Below, piece after piece: positions 7,002-15,969 of a DNA stretch of 64,000 bases. Origin of the DNA: Cellulosimicrobium funkei (GTDB taxonomy: Bacteria; Actinomycetota; Actinomycetes; Actinomycetales; Cellulomonadaceae). Under the pieces are notes generated by a model, which was given only the letters and a program-made list of their open reading frames with translations, ran no database searches and was not told where the DNA came from. The DNA lies in the NCBI RefSeq assembly GCF_004519295.1, contig NZ_SOZH01000002.1, positions 124,001 through 188,000 of the forward strand, given 5' to 3'. Both the position numbers and the translations under genes were made by a program. Position 1 is the first letter of the stretch; each line of letters starts with the position of its first letter.

Positions 7002-9185
7002 ATGAAGCTTTCCCTGTCCCGGGCGCGCACGCGTGCCACCGCTGTCACGGGTGCGCTGGTCGCGCTCGGGCTGGTGGTCTCGGGCGCCGCCGCCGCGACT
7101 GCCGCCCCGTCAGCGGCGACCGCCGCACCCACGGCAGCCTCCGCCGCCGTCGCCCCGACGATCTCCCCGGTCGTCGACGCCAACTTCCCCGACCCGGACA
7201 TCCTGCTCGTCGACGGCGTCTACCACGCCTACGCGACGAACGACCAGGGCCGGAACGTGCAGCACCGCACCTCGACGGACCTGGTCACGTGGAGCGCCCC
7301 GAACGACGTCGCGCCCGACCTCGGCGCCTGGGTCAGCGAGGCGTGCACCTTCTCGCCGGGCGGCGCCACCGACCGCTGCGTCTGGGCGCCCGAGGTCGCC
7401 GCGGTCGAGGGTGGGTACGCCCTCTACTACACGGCGCGTGACGCGACGTCGCCGCGCCAGTGCATCGGCCTCTCGCTCTCCGACTCGCCCGAGGGGCCGT
7501 TCGAGCCCGTCGGCGACGACCCGTTCGTCTGCCCCAACGGCGAGGACGGCACCGAGGACCTCGGGGGCGCGATCGACGCCGGGACGTTCGTCGACGGCGA
7601 CCAGCTCTACCTGCTTTGGAAGGCCGACGGGAACTGCTGCACCGGCAAGACGGCGATCATCTTCGCCCAGCCGCTGTCGCCCGACGGCACCACCCTCACC
7701 GGGCCGGCCACCGAGCTGATCCGCGTCGACACGGCGTACGAGGGCCGCGTCGTCGAGGCGCCGACGGTCGTCGAGCGCGACGGCACCTACTACCTCTTCT
7801 ACTCCGCGAACGACTTCTACGGCGGTGCCTACCGCACGTCGTACGCGACGGCGCCGAGCCTGGCCGGCCCGTGGACCAAGGCGACGACGGAGCTCATGAC
7901 GAGCGACCGCTTCCAGGGCGACGTGCGCGGCCCGGGCGGCCAGGACGTCGTCACCGCGCCGGACGGCTCGGACGCGATCGTCTTCCACGGCTGGAACACG
8001 GCGTTCACGTACCGCGCCATGTACGTCGCGGACCTCGAGTGGTCGGCCGACGGCGTCCCGTCCGTCCCGCAGGCGTCCGACCGCTACCAGGCCGAGGACG
8101 GCGTCGTGACGAACGCGCGCGTCGTGGCCGACGGCGGGGCGTCGGGCGGGGCGAAGGTCGGCGGCCTGGACTTCGCGGACTCCTCCGTGACGGTCGAGGT
8201 GCACGCCGACGCGGCGGGGCCGGCGCTGCTCGGCATCCGGTTCGCGAACGGCTCGCAGGACGGCTCGACGCGCGTCCCCTCCACCGGGACGCTCGCCGTG
8301 AACGGCGAGGTGACGGAGACCGTCGTCTTCCCGCACACCACGTGGGGCAACTGGCAGACGTCGGAGCACCTCGTCGACCTCGTCGCCGGCACCAACACGA
8401 TCACGCTGACGCGCGCGACGTTCTTCACCGAGCTCGACGCGTTCGACGTCTACCCCGCGACGCGCGACCCGCGCCCGTCGGCGCCGCCCGTCATCCCGTC
8501 CGACGCGACGCGGTACGAGTTCGAGGACGGCGTCATCACGCGCGGCTCCGTCGGGAGCGCGGCCGGGGCGTCGGGCGGGCAGAAGGTCGGCGGGCTCGAC
8601 TTCCTCGACAGCTCGGTCGCCCTCCAGGTGCACGCCGACGAGGCCGGGTCGTACACGCTCGGCGTGCGGTTCGCGAACGGCTCGGAGCGCGGCGGGTACA
8701 CGCTGCCGTCGTCGAGCACCGTCACGGTCAACGGCGCCGACGCGGGCGTCGTCACCTTCCCGCACACCACGTGGGGCAACTGGCAGTCCGTCACGCACCA
8801 GGTCGAGCTCCAGCAGGGGTGGAACACCGTCGCCCTGACCAAGCTCACCTGGTACACCGAGCTCGACGCGCTCGACGTCTTCCCGGCCGAGGCGCCGCCC
8901 GTCGACCCGCAGGTCACCGTCACGGCACAGCCCCGCTGCCTCGGCGGCACCCCGTACCTCGCCGTCCGCGCGACGAACGACGGCGACGAGACCGTCGCCC
9001 TCGCCGTCACCACTTCGCACGGCGAGCGGGCGTTCGCCCAGGTGGACCCGGGCAAGAGCGCGTACCAGTCGTTCAAGGTGCGCGGCGGGGCGCTCGCGGC
9101 GGGCGAGGCGCTCGTCGCGGTCACCGACGTCGCGGGCACGACGACGGAGGTGACGGCCGCGTACGAGGCGCTCACCTGCGCGTAG
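7002..9185 (+). CDS. Secreted GH43 glycosidase with two CBM6/35-like modules and a shared C-terminal module
   Basis: 727 residues from ATG 7002 (GAGGAGAC upstream). Order: Ala-rich signal peptide to about residue 45; GH43 five-bladed propeller about 55-350 with the catalytic-base region FPDPDI and a probable acid Glu in VVEAPTVVE near 252; two carbohydrate-binding-like modules at about 361-487 and 504-630, each starting RY-x-x-EDGV and carrying PHTTWGNWQ; and a last module at 642-727 starting PRCLGGTPYLAV and ending in Cys-Ala. GH43 enzymes act on arabinan, arabinoxylan or galactan outside the cell. The last module recurs in the proteins at 28391-30541 and 39014-40804. The exact glycosidic specificity cannot be read here. 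Confidence 0.88.
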   Translation: MKLSLSRARTRATAVTGALVALGLVVSGAAAATAAPSAATAAPTAASAAVAPTISPVVDANFPDPDILLVDGVYHAYATNDQGRNVQHRTSTDLVTWSAPNDVAPDLGAWVSEACTFSPGGATDRCVWAPEVAAVEGGYALYYTARDATSPRQCIGLSLSDSPEGPFEPVGDDPFVCPNGEDGTEDLGGAIDAGTFVDGDQLYLLWKADGNCCTGKTAIIFAQPLSPDGTTLTGPATELIRVDTAYEGRVVEAPTVVERDGTYYLFYSANDFYGGAYRTSYATAPSLAGPWTKATTELMTSDRFQGDVRGPGGQDVVTAPDGSDAIVFHGWNTAFTYRAMYVADLEWSADGVPSVPQASDRYQAEDGVVTNARVVADGGASGGAKVGGLDFADSSVTVEVHADAAGPALLGIRFANGSQDGSTRVPSTGTLAVNGEVTETVVFPHTTWGNWQTSEHLVDLVAGTNTITLTRATFFTELDAFDVYPATRDPRPSAPPVIPSDATRYEFEDGVITRGSVGSAAGASGGQKVGGLDFLDSSVALQVHADEAGSYTLGVRFANGSERGGYTLPSSSTVTVNGADAGVVTFPHTTWGNWQSVTHQVELQQGWNTVALTKLTWYTELDALDVFPAEAPPVDPQVTVTAQPRCLGGTPYLAVRATNDGDETVALAVTTSHGERAFAQVDPGKSAYQSFKVRGGALAAGEALVAVTDVAGTTTEVTAAYEALTCA

Positions 9186-9202
9186 TCGCCTCCTGACCCG
9201 CA

Positions 9203-9241
9203 GACCGCGGTGCCGCCCGGCCGATGGGCGGCACCGCGGTC
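9203..9241. terminator. Perfect 16-bp hairpin after the GH43 gene
   Basis: GACCGCGGTGCCGCCC at 9203-9218 pairs exactly with 9226-9241 around a seven-base loop. It starts 18 bases after the GH43 stop and precedes the end of the convergent histidine kinase gene, so it can act in both directions. There is no T-run, as is common for actinobacterial terminators. Confidence 0.75.
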
Positions 9242-9310
9242 GTGCGTCCGGGTCGGGAGTCGCGCTCGTCCGCCCGGGCCTGCTTCCTGGAGGATCGGGT
9301 CGTGCCGCGG

Positions 9311-10783
9311 TCAGGCCCGGGGCCGGTCCCACGGCAGGTGGGCCCGGATGACGAACCGGCCGTCCTCGATCCCCGCCGAGAACGTCCCGGCGAGCGCCTC
9401 GCAGCGCTCGCGCATCCCGACGATCCCGGTGCCGCTGCCCGGGACGCCCAGGGCGTCCGCGGTGAGCGCGTTGCGGACCGTGAGGTCGACGCCGTCGCCG
9501 GGCCGGGCGCGCACGTCGATGTCCGCGCGGGCGCCCGGGGCGTGCTTCATCACGTTCGTCAGCGCCTCCTGAACCACCCGGTACACCGCGCGCGTGAGCG
9601 CCGGCGGCGCGGAGTCCGCGTCCGTGACGAACACCGTCGCGGCGAGGTCGACGCCCGACGAGCGCGCCTCGTCGAGCAGCGCGGCGAGGTCGCCGAGCGC
9701 TGGGGCGGAGCCCGTGTACTGCTCCGCGCCGTCGCGCAACGACGTGATGAGCGCCCGCATCTCCTCGAGCGCGCGGTGGGCGGACGAGCGCATGGTCCGG
9801 GCGGCGTCGGCCACCTCCGGGTCCTCGGTCGTCACCTCGAGCGCCGACGCCTGCAACGACATGACCGACAGGTTGTGCGCGACGGTGTCGTGCATCTCGC
9901 GCGCGATGAGCTCGCGCTCGTCCTGCCGCGACAGCTCGGTGCGCAGGTGGTCGGTCTGGCTGCGCAGGTCCTCCGCGTGCGTGCGCAACGTCTCGGCGCG
10001 ACGGGTCTCCACGGCGGCGGTCTGCTGGGCGACGTGCGCCTGCCCGGCGTAGCGCCGCACCAGCCCCGCGCCGAGCGACGCCGCCATCGCCAGGACGCCG
10101 ATGACCACGTAGCCGACCGCCCCGAGGTACGACCTGCTGCCGTCCTCGAGCGACGTCGCAGCGAAGATCACGGCGTCGCCGTCGCGGGCAGCGTCCCGCC
10201 ACAGCGACGTCGTGACGGCGAGGACGGTCGCGGCCACGCACCCGGCGACGACCCGACGCCGGTGCTCGCGAGCGAGCACGAACGGCAGCGCGAGCAGAGG
10301 CGCGAGAGCACCGACGGGCGTCAGGATTCCGGCCGCCGCCGTGGCGAGGCAGACGACGACCGGGTAGCGCGCACGCCAGACCACCGCTGCGCACACCCCG
10401 GAGAGCACGAACAGGCAGAGGAAGTAGAAGGCGAGCTGTGCCCCGGTGATGGCGTCGCCGTGCCGCATCGAGGAGAACGTGGCGCTGATCATCCCGACGC
10501 CGAAGGTCGCGGCGACCGCGCCCACGGTCCCGGCGACCGACCAGAACCGCCGGGCCCGCCCGGGGGCGGGGGCCGCCGTCGGGCGCGCGCCGCCGACGGG
10601 GTGCGGCGGCACGTGGCCGATGGGAGTGCCAGCGGCGGCCGGGGCGGTCGGCGCAGTCGGCCGGGTGGGCCCGGGATACCCGGGTGGCGGGGCACCCGGG
10701 TGGCCGGGCGCCGGGTAGCCCGGTGGAGGCGCGGCGCCCGGCGGCACCGCGGGGCCGCCCGGCTGCTGCGGCGGGGGGTACAT
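9311..10783 (-). CDS. Membrane histidine kinase (HisKA_3/NarL-type) with proline-rich N-terminus
   Basis: 490 residues from ATG 10783. Residues 1-80 are Pro/Gly/Ala-rich and cytosolic. About four to five membrane segments follow, then a coiled linker, the phospho-acceptor motif REMHDTVAHNLS with His298, and an HATPase_c domain with an Asn box (EALTNVMKHA) and a G box (GSGTGIVGMRER). This is the DesK/LiaS-like architecture that pairs with LuxR-type response regulators. No response regulator gene lies beside it: downstream is the convergent GH43 gene and upstream is a divergent gene. The signal and partner are therefore unknown. Confidence 0.9.
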   Translation of the reverse strand: MYPPPQQPGGPAVPPGAAPPPGYPAPGHPGAPPPGYPGPTRPTAPTAPAAAGTPIGHVPPHPVGGARPTAAPAPGRARRFWSVAGTVGAVAATFGVGMISATFSSMRHGDAITGAQLAFYFLCLFVLSGVCAAVVWRARYPVVVCLATAAAGILTPVGALAPLLALPFVLAREHRRRVVAGCVAATVLAVTTSLWRDAARDGDAVIFAATSLEDGSRSYLGAVGYVVIGVLAMAASLGAGLVRRYAGQAHVAQQTAAVETRRAETLRTHAEDLRSQTDHLRTELSRQDERELIAREMHDTVAHNLSVMSLQASALEVTTEDPEVADAARTMRSSAHRALEEMRALITSLRDGAEQYTGSAPALGDLAALLDEARSSGVDLAATVFVTDADSAPPALTRAVYRVVQEALTNVMKHAPGARADIDVRARPGDGVDLTVRNALTADALGVPGSGTGIVGMRERCEALAGTFSAGIEDGRFVIRAHLPWDRPRA

Positions 10784-10960
10784 GCGGCGAGCATACGCAC
10801 GGGCGCCGACGCCCGGCCTCCGCCGACCGGCTCGCGCGACCGGCCCGGATCTCCTCCGGTCGGCCGGCCCGGACGAGCCGGTCGGGCGATCCGGCAGAGG
10901 GCGCCGCGCGGCGACGATCGACCTCGAACGCAGCGACCACGACGCACCGAGGAGACCACG

Positions 10961-11833
10961 ATGTCCGCTCCGCACGAGGGCCAGCGCCCCGACCAGCCGG
11001 GCGCGTACCCGGCCCAGCCCGGCCCGACGCCGACCCCGGGCCAGCCCTACTCGTCGCCCCTGGGGCCGGGCGCCCCCGGAGCAGCCGGCCCGACGCCGCA
11101 CGCCCCCCGCCCCGGTCAGGCGGGCTGGGCCGGTCAGCCGGGTCAACCGGGCATGCCGGGGCAGCCGGGATTCGCGGGGCAGCCGGGTCAGCCGGGTGCG
11201 GCCGCGTTCGCGGGGCAGGCGCCGGGCGTCCCGCCGCGCAAGAGCTGGTTCGCGCGGCACAAGATCCTCACGGGCCTCGGGGTGGTCGTGATCCTCGCCG
11301 TGATCGGGGCCGCGCTCGGCGGCGGGGGAGAGGACGAGCCCGAGGCACCGGCACCGGTCGCGGGGTCGAGCGCTCCGCAGGACCCCGCCGAGCCCGCCCC
11401 CGAGGCGCCGGACGAGGAGCCCGCTCCGGAACCCGCGGCGGCCGTGGTCGGCACGCCGGTGCGCGACGGCAAGTTCGAGTTCACCGTGACGTCCGTGGAG
11501 ACGGGGGTCCCCACCGTCGGGGACGAGTTCCTCAACGCGCAGGCGCAGGGCCAGTTCGTGCTCGTGCACGTGACGGTGACGAACATCGGCGACCAGGCGC
11601 AGATGTTCGACGGCAGCAGCCAGAAGCTTGTCGACACCGCCGGGCGCGAGCACTCCGCCGACACCAGCGCGGCGATCTACCTCGGCGACGCGAACTCGTT
11701 CCTCACCGACATCAACCCGGGCAACAGCGTCGAGGGCACCGTGGTGTTCGACGTCCCCGCCGACGCCGTCCCCGCGAGCGTGACGCTCCACGACTCCTTC
11801 TTCTCCGGTGGGGTCGAGGTGTCGCTCGGCTGA
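10961..11833 (+). CDS. Pro/Gly-rich membrane-anchored DUF4352 protein
   Basis: 290 residues from ATG 10961 (CCGAGGAG upstream). Residues 1-90 are a low-complexity stretch rich in GQPGQPG units. One membrane span follows (about 101-120), then an acidic Pro/Glu linker and a C-terminal immunoglobulin-like DUF4352 domain (about 155-285) containing VLVHVTVTNIGDQAQ. Such domains are exposed on the outer face of actinobacterial membranes and often bind other surface partners; the function is unknown. It is divergent from the histidine kinase, whose N-terminus is similarly proline-rich, so a shared signalling role is possible but unproven. Confidence 0.75.
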   Translation: MSAPHEGQRPDQPGAYPAQPGPTPTPGQPYSSPLGPGAPGAAGPTPHAPRPGQAGWAGQPGQPGMPGQPGFAGQPGQPGAAAFAGQAPGVPPRKSWFARHKILTGLGVVVILAVIGAALGGGGEDEPEAPAPVAGSSAPQDPAEPAPEAPDEEPAPEPAAAVVGTPVRDGKFEFTVTSVETGVPTVGDEFLNAQAQGQFVLVHVTVTNIGDQAQMFDGSSQKLVDTAGREHSADTSAAIYLGDANSFLTDINPGNSVEGTVVFDVPADAVPASVTLHDSFFSGGVEVSLG

Positions 11834-11904
11834 TCGCCGGGGCGCGCCTTCCCGGGCCGTCGCGACGTGCCGGAGCCACCGACGGACACGGTCCCGCGCT
11901 CGCT

Positions 11905-11958
11905 GCACCGCCGCGCACCCCGCACCCGGACGCCGGGGGCAGGAGTGCGCGGCGGTGC
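11905..11958. terminator. 14-bp stem hairpin between convergent genes
   Basis: GCACCGCCGCGCAC at 11905-11918 pairs perfectly with 11945-11958 across a 26-base GC-rich loop. It lies between the DUF4352 stop and the stop of the convergent PKD gene at 11962, so it probably ends transcription from both sides. Confidence 0.55.
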
Positions 11959-11961
11959 GCA

Positions 11962-12891
11962 TCAACCGCCCGGCAGGTCGTCGGTGACCAGGCGTGACCT
12001 GGCCTCGTAGACCTGGAGCGGGTCGGCTGCGCTCGTCGTCGTCGCGGTGCCCGTGACGTCGGTCCAGCTCGGCGTGCCAGTGATCCGGAACTGCCCGGAC
12101 CACGTCGTGGTCAGCGTGATCGTCACCCGGTCCGCCGGTTGGTCGTAGGTGTGCGCGACGGTGTGGTGCGGGTACGCGGCGCCCGGCTCGGTCGTCGTCA
12201 CCGGACCGCTCCCGTCGCCATAGTCCCAGGTGAACGACCGGGGGGTCGCTCGGATCTGGACCGGGATACCGAGCAGCGTCGTGTCGAGCACCTGCTCCTC
12301 GGGCTCGGTGTACGCGATCGTCGGCACGTTGACCACGGTCCAGCCGTCCGGCGGCTGCACGACGACGGGCGAGGGCGCGAGCGTCAGGGTGGCGAGCGCT
12401 CGCGCTGCCTCGTCCGCGAGGTCAGCAGGCGTCACGCACGACTGGTCGGCCACGGGTGCGCCCGCTGTCGACCACTCGCCAGGCGTGCCGTCCGCGCCGA
12501 TCTCACGGGTCTGGCGGTACAGCGCGCCCAGGTAGTAGGAGTTCGCGTCGCACTCGAGCCCTTCGGTGACGAGTCGTTCCCACTCGGCGCAGCGCCCCGA
12601 GAGGTCGGACGTTGGGTCGTCGAGGCCGTTGAACACCGCGCAGGTTGTCTGCGAAGACCGGTAATACCGCTCCGTCGCAACGTCTCCTTCCCTGCCAGCA
12701 GTCTCGTATGTCCCGCCACCGCGGGTCGCGGACTCTGCCTCCGCGATGAACTTGTTGCCTGTCGAAGCGCCCCGCACGCTCGCGTAGTCCGGTGTGGGCA
12801 CGCTGGGGGCCAGAGTGACACCCGCGGAGGGCAGTAGCGCGAGCGCGACATGTCCCGCGACAAGCGCCTTGCGAGGGGGTAGACCCGTCAT
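11962..12891 (-). CDS. Secreted protein with PKD-type domain, DUF6318-gene partner
   Basis: 309 residues from ATG 12891, whose first bases overlap the stop of the upstream lipoprotein gene (ATGA), so the two are co-translated. There is a short hydrophobic N-terminus (LVAGHVALALLPSAGV). The middle contains several Cys (TCAVFNGLDD, GRCAEW, LECDAN, SCVTPADLA). A PKD-like domain at about 200-290 has the typical FTWDYGDGSGPV turn and AHTY ending. PKD domains are extracellular beta-sandwiches for protein or polysaccharide contact. No catalytic motif is seen. GC is visibly lower than in neighbouring genes. Confidence 0.7.
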   Translation of the reverse strand: MTGLPPRKALVAGHVALALLPSAGVTLAPSVPTPDYASVRGASTGNKFIAEAESATRGGGTYETAGREGDVATERYYRSSQTTCAVFNGLDDPTSDLSGRCAEWERLVTEGLECDANSYYLGALYRQTREIGADGTPGEWSTAGAPVADQSCVTPADLADEAARALATLTLAPSPVVVQPPDGWTVVNVPTIAYTEPEEQVLDTTLLGIPVQIRATPRSFTWDYGDGSGPVTTTEPGAAYPHHTVAHTYDQPADRVTITLTTTWSGQFRITGTPSWTDVTGTATTTSAADPLQVYEARSRLVTDDLPGG

Positions 12892-13568
12892 GACGGAATC
12901 TCTCCGATCGTGACGACGATCCACTCGCCGTCAAGGGTCCCCATCTCGACACGCCGGGTGTCCGACTCCATGGGCGTAGAGAAGACCTCCGCCCCGTCCT
13001 TGTCCACGATCGATATGGGCTCTTGCTCGAACGTGAGGTCGAGTGGTTGGAGCCCGGTTGCCTCGTCTCGCACGTAGCGTCCAGGTTCGTCAACTGTTGC
13101 CGCGACTGTGCCCCCGCTGAATACGTCGTCCCGGAGGGAGATCGTGCGAGCTTGCTCGAGGAAATCTGAGCAGGTGTCGCATTGCGAATGCGACATCGCT
13201 TCCCAATCGGCCGTGTCACCGGTCGCCATGACGTACGGGTAGAGCTCGAGGAAGTACTCCGCCGCCGCAGCAGCACCCTCGGCGTCGTCGCGATCCATGG
13301 CCGCGGGCCGTTCGGGCTTCGGCGGCCCGGTCGTGGTCGGCTCGGGTTCGGGCGTCCCCGTGACGGACGGCTCGGCCGACGTCTCGACCGGCGGCGAGGG
13401 TGCGGGTTCACCCCCGCCCGTGCACCCGGCGACCAGGCACCCGGCCGTCACGACGACGCCGAGGGCGAGCGCTCGCCGTCGGGCGCTGCTCCTCGACCGG
13501 AGCGCTCGGGCGCTCCCCACCGTTCCTGCCGGTCGTCCTCCGACCGGCGCATGACGCGTACGACTCAC
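12888..13568 (-). CDS. DUF6318-family lipoprotein
   Basis: 226 residues from GTG 13568. Type II signal peptide with lipobox LVAGC, then a Pro/Thr-rich spacer (PEPEPTTTGPPKPERP) that crosses the cell wall. The C-terminal domain begins AMDRDDAEGAAAAAEYFLELY and has the two-cysteine CDTCSDFL site, as in DUF6318 proteins of Micrococcales. That domain resembles small NTF2-like folds, and its function is unknown. It is translationally coupled to the PKD protein downstream, suggesting the two act together at the surface. Confidence 0.75.
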   Translation of the reverse strand: MSRTRHAPVGGRPAGTVGSARALRSRSSARRRALALGVVVTAGCLVAGCTGGGEPAPSPPVETSAEPSVTGTPEPEPTTTGPPKPERPAAMDRDDAEGAAAAAEYFLELYPYVMATGDTADWEAMSHSQCDTCSDFLEQARTISLRDDVFSGGTVAATVDEPGRYVRDEATGLQPLDLTFEQEPISIVDKDGAEVFSTPMESDTRRVEMGTLDGEWIVVTIGEIPS

Positions 13569-13898
13569 CAGACCCCCTGCCCGCGAACCGGGCGGCGCGG
13601 CCCGGACCGGGCGGCACCGCGCGAACGCCACGAACCTAGCGAAACGCCGCGCGTCGCGGAACCGTCCGTCCCGCCCTGTGGACGACGCGTCACGAGGTGT
13701 CCACCGCGTGACCGCTCCACAGGCGTGGGTGGCGCGGCGGGCACGGCTCGGTGAACGTTGCCCGACGGGCGTCCCCGCACCTGCACATTCACGCACAAAA
13801 CCGGCGGCTTCCCTTCCTATGCTCCGAGTGGCCGCCCACCCGCAGGACGGGTGCCGCGCCGGCCGTGACCTGCACCCTCGGACGAGCGGACCTGTGCT
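13569..13898. other. Intergenic region between divergent transcription units
   Basis: 330 bases between the DUF6318 gene (leftward) and the ABC importer operon (rightward). It must hold both promoters. A comparatively AT-rich patch, CACATTCACGCACAAAACC, lies near 13786-13804. No convincing coding frame, tRNA or palindrome longer than 8 bp was seen. Confidence 0.4.
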
Positions 13899-14963
13899 GT
13901 GACCACCGTTCTCACCCCGGAGTCTCCGGGCTCCTCGGGCGCGCCGGGAGGCGCGACCCCGGGCGCGACCTCCCCGGCCGCCGGCCCGGGCACCACCCGC
14001 CCCGGCGAGGCGGGACCGCCTGCCGGCCCGACGTCGTCGGGCACCGACCGCGAGGCCCAGACGCTGCACCGCAGCCGCCTGGGCGCGCGCCGCCGTCGGC
14101 GGAACCTGCTGTGGGCGCTCCTGCTCGCGGGCCCGAACGTCCTGCTGCTGCTGGTGTTCGTCTACCGGCCGCTGCTGCAGAGCTTCTACCTCTCGACGCT
14201 CCAGTGGAACCTCGGGTCGCCGGTCGCGCGGCCGGTCGGGCTGGGCAACTACGTCGAGTGGTTCACCGCCCCGGCGACGGGCCGCATCGTCACGACGACG
14301 CTCGCGTTCACGCTCGCTACGGTCGGCGGCGCGATGGTCCTCGGCCTGGGGCTGGCGCTGCTGCTCAACCGCAGGCTGCGCGGCCGCGGCGTTGCCCGGA
14401 CCGTCGCGTTCGCGCCGTACGTGCTGTCGGGCTTCGCGGTCGGGATCCTGTGGCTGTTCATGTTCGACCCGCGGTACGGGCTGGTCCAGGAGCTGCTCGG
14501 CTGGGTCGGTGTCGCGTCGCCGCAGTGGTACACGCAGCGCCCGTGGCCGCTGGTGATGATCGTCGTCGTCTACCTGTGGAAGAACCTCGGGTACGTCGCC
14601 CTCATCTACCTGGCGGGACTCCAGTCGGTGCCGCAGGACCTCAAGGACGCGGCCGCGCTCGACGGCGCGTCGTCGGCGCGGACGCTGCGCTCGATCACCC
14701 TGCCGCTCCTCACCCCGACGACGTTCTTCCTCGTCGTGACGATGCTCCTCGCGTCGCTCCAGTCCTTCGACATCATCAAGGCGATGACGCAGGGCGGCCC
14801 GCTCGGCTCGACGACGACGCTCATGTACTCGATCTACGAGGAGAGCTTCGTCAACGGGCGCGCCGGGTACGCGTCGGCGGTCGCCACGGTCCTGTTCCTC
14901 GTGCTGCTCGCGGTGACCGCGGTGCAGATGCGGTTCGTCCAGCGGAAGGTCCACTACGCATGA
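13899..14963 (+). CDS. ugpA: ABC importer permease, UgpA/MalF type
   Basis: 354 residues with a 60-residue Pro/Gly-rich cytosolic start and six membrane spans. The EAA loop reads DLKDAAALDGASSARTLRSI (EAA---G signature) near 250, which docks on the ATPase. It is the first gene of a four-gene run ugpA-ugpE-ugpB-ugpQ, where the last gene encodes a glycerophosphodiester phosphodiesterase. That context favours glycerol-3-phosphate or its diesters over a maltose-type sugar. No ATPase gene is present in the operon. The GTG start lacks a strong ribosome binding site, so the true start could lie slightly downstream. Confidence 0.85.
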   Translation: MTTVLTPESPGSSGAPGGATPGATSPAAGPGTTRPGEAGPPAGPTSSGTDREAQTLHRSRLGARRRRRNLLWALLLAGPNVLLLLVFVYRPLLQSFYLSTLQWNLGSPVARPVGLGNYVEWFTAPATGRIVTTTLAFTLATVGGAMVLGLGLALLLNRRLRGRGVARTVAFAPYVLSGFAVGILWLFMFDPRYGLVQELLGWVGVASPQWYTQRPWPLVMIVVVYLWKNLGYVALIYLAGLQSVPQDLKDAAALDGASSARTLRSITLPLLTPTTFFLVVTMLLASLQSFDIIKAMTQGGPLGSTTTLMYSIYEESFVNGRAGYASAVATVLFLVLLAVTAVQMRFVQRKVHYA

Positions 14964-15868
14964 GCGCCGTCGCGCCCGCCCGTCCCGAGACGGCGCCCGC
15001 CACGCCCGCCGCCCTCGCGTCCCGCCCGCCGCGCGCTCCCCGTGCCCGACGCCGGGCCCTCCAGCCGGGCGGGTACCTCGCCCTGGTGCTCGCGACCGTC
15101 GTGCTCGGTGCGCCCCTGGTGTGGATGGTGCTCGCGAGCATGAAGACGCCCGCCGAGCTGTACACCGTCCCGCTGCAGTGGCTCCCGGGCAGCGTGAACC
15201 TCGACAACTACGCGCAGGCCGCGGACTCGATCCCGCTCGGGCGCCTGCTGCTCAACAGCGTCGGGATCACGATCGTGGGCGCGGGTCTCAAGGTCGCGCT
15301 GGGTCTCACATGCGCGTACGCGCTCGTGTTCCTCGACTTCCCGTTCAAGAAGGTCGTGTTCGGGCTCGTCATCGCGACGCTCATGATCCCGCCGCAGATC
15401 ACGATCATCCCCAACTACACGCTCGTCGCGAGCCTCGGGTGGCTCAACACCTACCAGGGCATCCTCGTGCCGGGCCTGGCGAGCGCGTTCGGGACGTTCC
15501 TGTTCCGCCAGCACTTCCTCACGCTGCCGCGCTCGATCCTCGAGGCCGCCGAGCTCGACGGCGCGGGGCACTGGCGCAAGCTGTGGCGGTTCGTCGTGCC
15601 GATGAGCACGCCGACGCTCGCGGCCGTCGCGCTCGTGTCCGTCGTGACGGAGTGGAACGACTACCTGTGGCCGTTCCTCGTCATCGACCGGCCCGACAAG
15701 ATGACCCTCCCCGTCGGCCTCACGCTGCTGCAGAACACCGACGGCATGACGAACTGGGGCGTCCTGCTCGCCGCGACCGTGGTCGTGACGCTGCCGATCC
15801 TCGTCGTCTTCCTCGTCCTGCAGCGCCGCATCGTCGCGGGCCTCACCGCAGGTGCCGTCACCGGCTGA
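14960..15868 (+). CDS. ugpE: ABC importer permease, UgpE/MalG type
   Basis: 302 residues, with the ATG overlapping the ugpA stop (ATGA). Six membrane spans follow a basic N-terminus. The EAA loop is ILEAAELDGAGHWRKLWRF near 200, and the C-terminal half has VTEWNDYLWPFLV, typical of the MalG/UgpE group. It forms the heterodimeric channel with UgpA. A 101-bp gap separates it from the binding-protein gene. Confidence 0.88.
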   Translation: MSAVAPARPETAPATPAALASRPPRAPRARRRALQPGGYLALVLATVVLGAPLVWMVLASMKTPAELYTVPLQWLPGSVNLDNYAQAADSIPLGRLLLNSVGITIVGAGLKVALGLTCAYALVFLDFPFKKVVFGLVIATLMIPPQITIIPNYTLVASLGWLNTYQGILVPGLASAFGTFLFRQHFLTLPRSILEAAELDGAGHWRKLWRFVVPMSTPTLAAVALVSVVTEWNDYLWPFLVIDRPDKMTLPVGLTLLQNTDGMTNWGVLLAATVVVTLPILVVFLVLQRRIVAGLTAGAVTG

Positions 15869-15969
15869 CCGGCGCGCACCCGCCCGACACCAGACTCCCC
15901 GGCCCGCCCGCAGCGGTCCGGGTTCCCCGAAGCGCACCGAGACCCGGTGCACGACCTGAAGGAGCACCT

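Noticed and set aside
7110-10940. Very long open frame (over 1,200 codons) on the minus strand across the GH43 gene
   Set aside because: It is antisense to a clear GH43 gene, has Arg/Asp/Val-rich low-complexity composition and no domain. Such frames arise by chance in DNA this rich in G and C.
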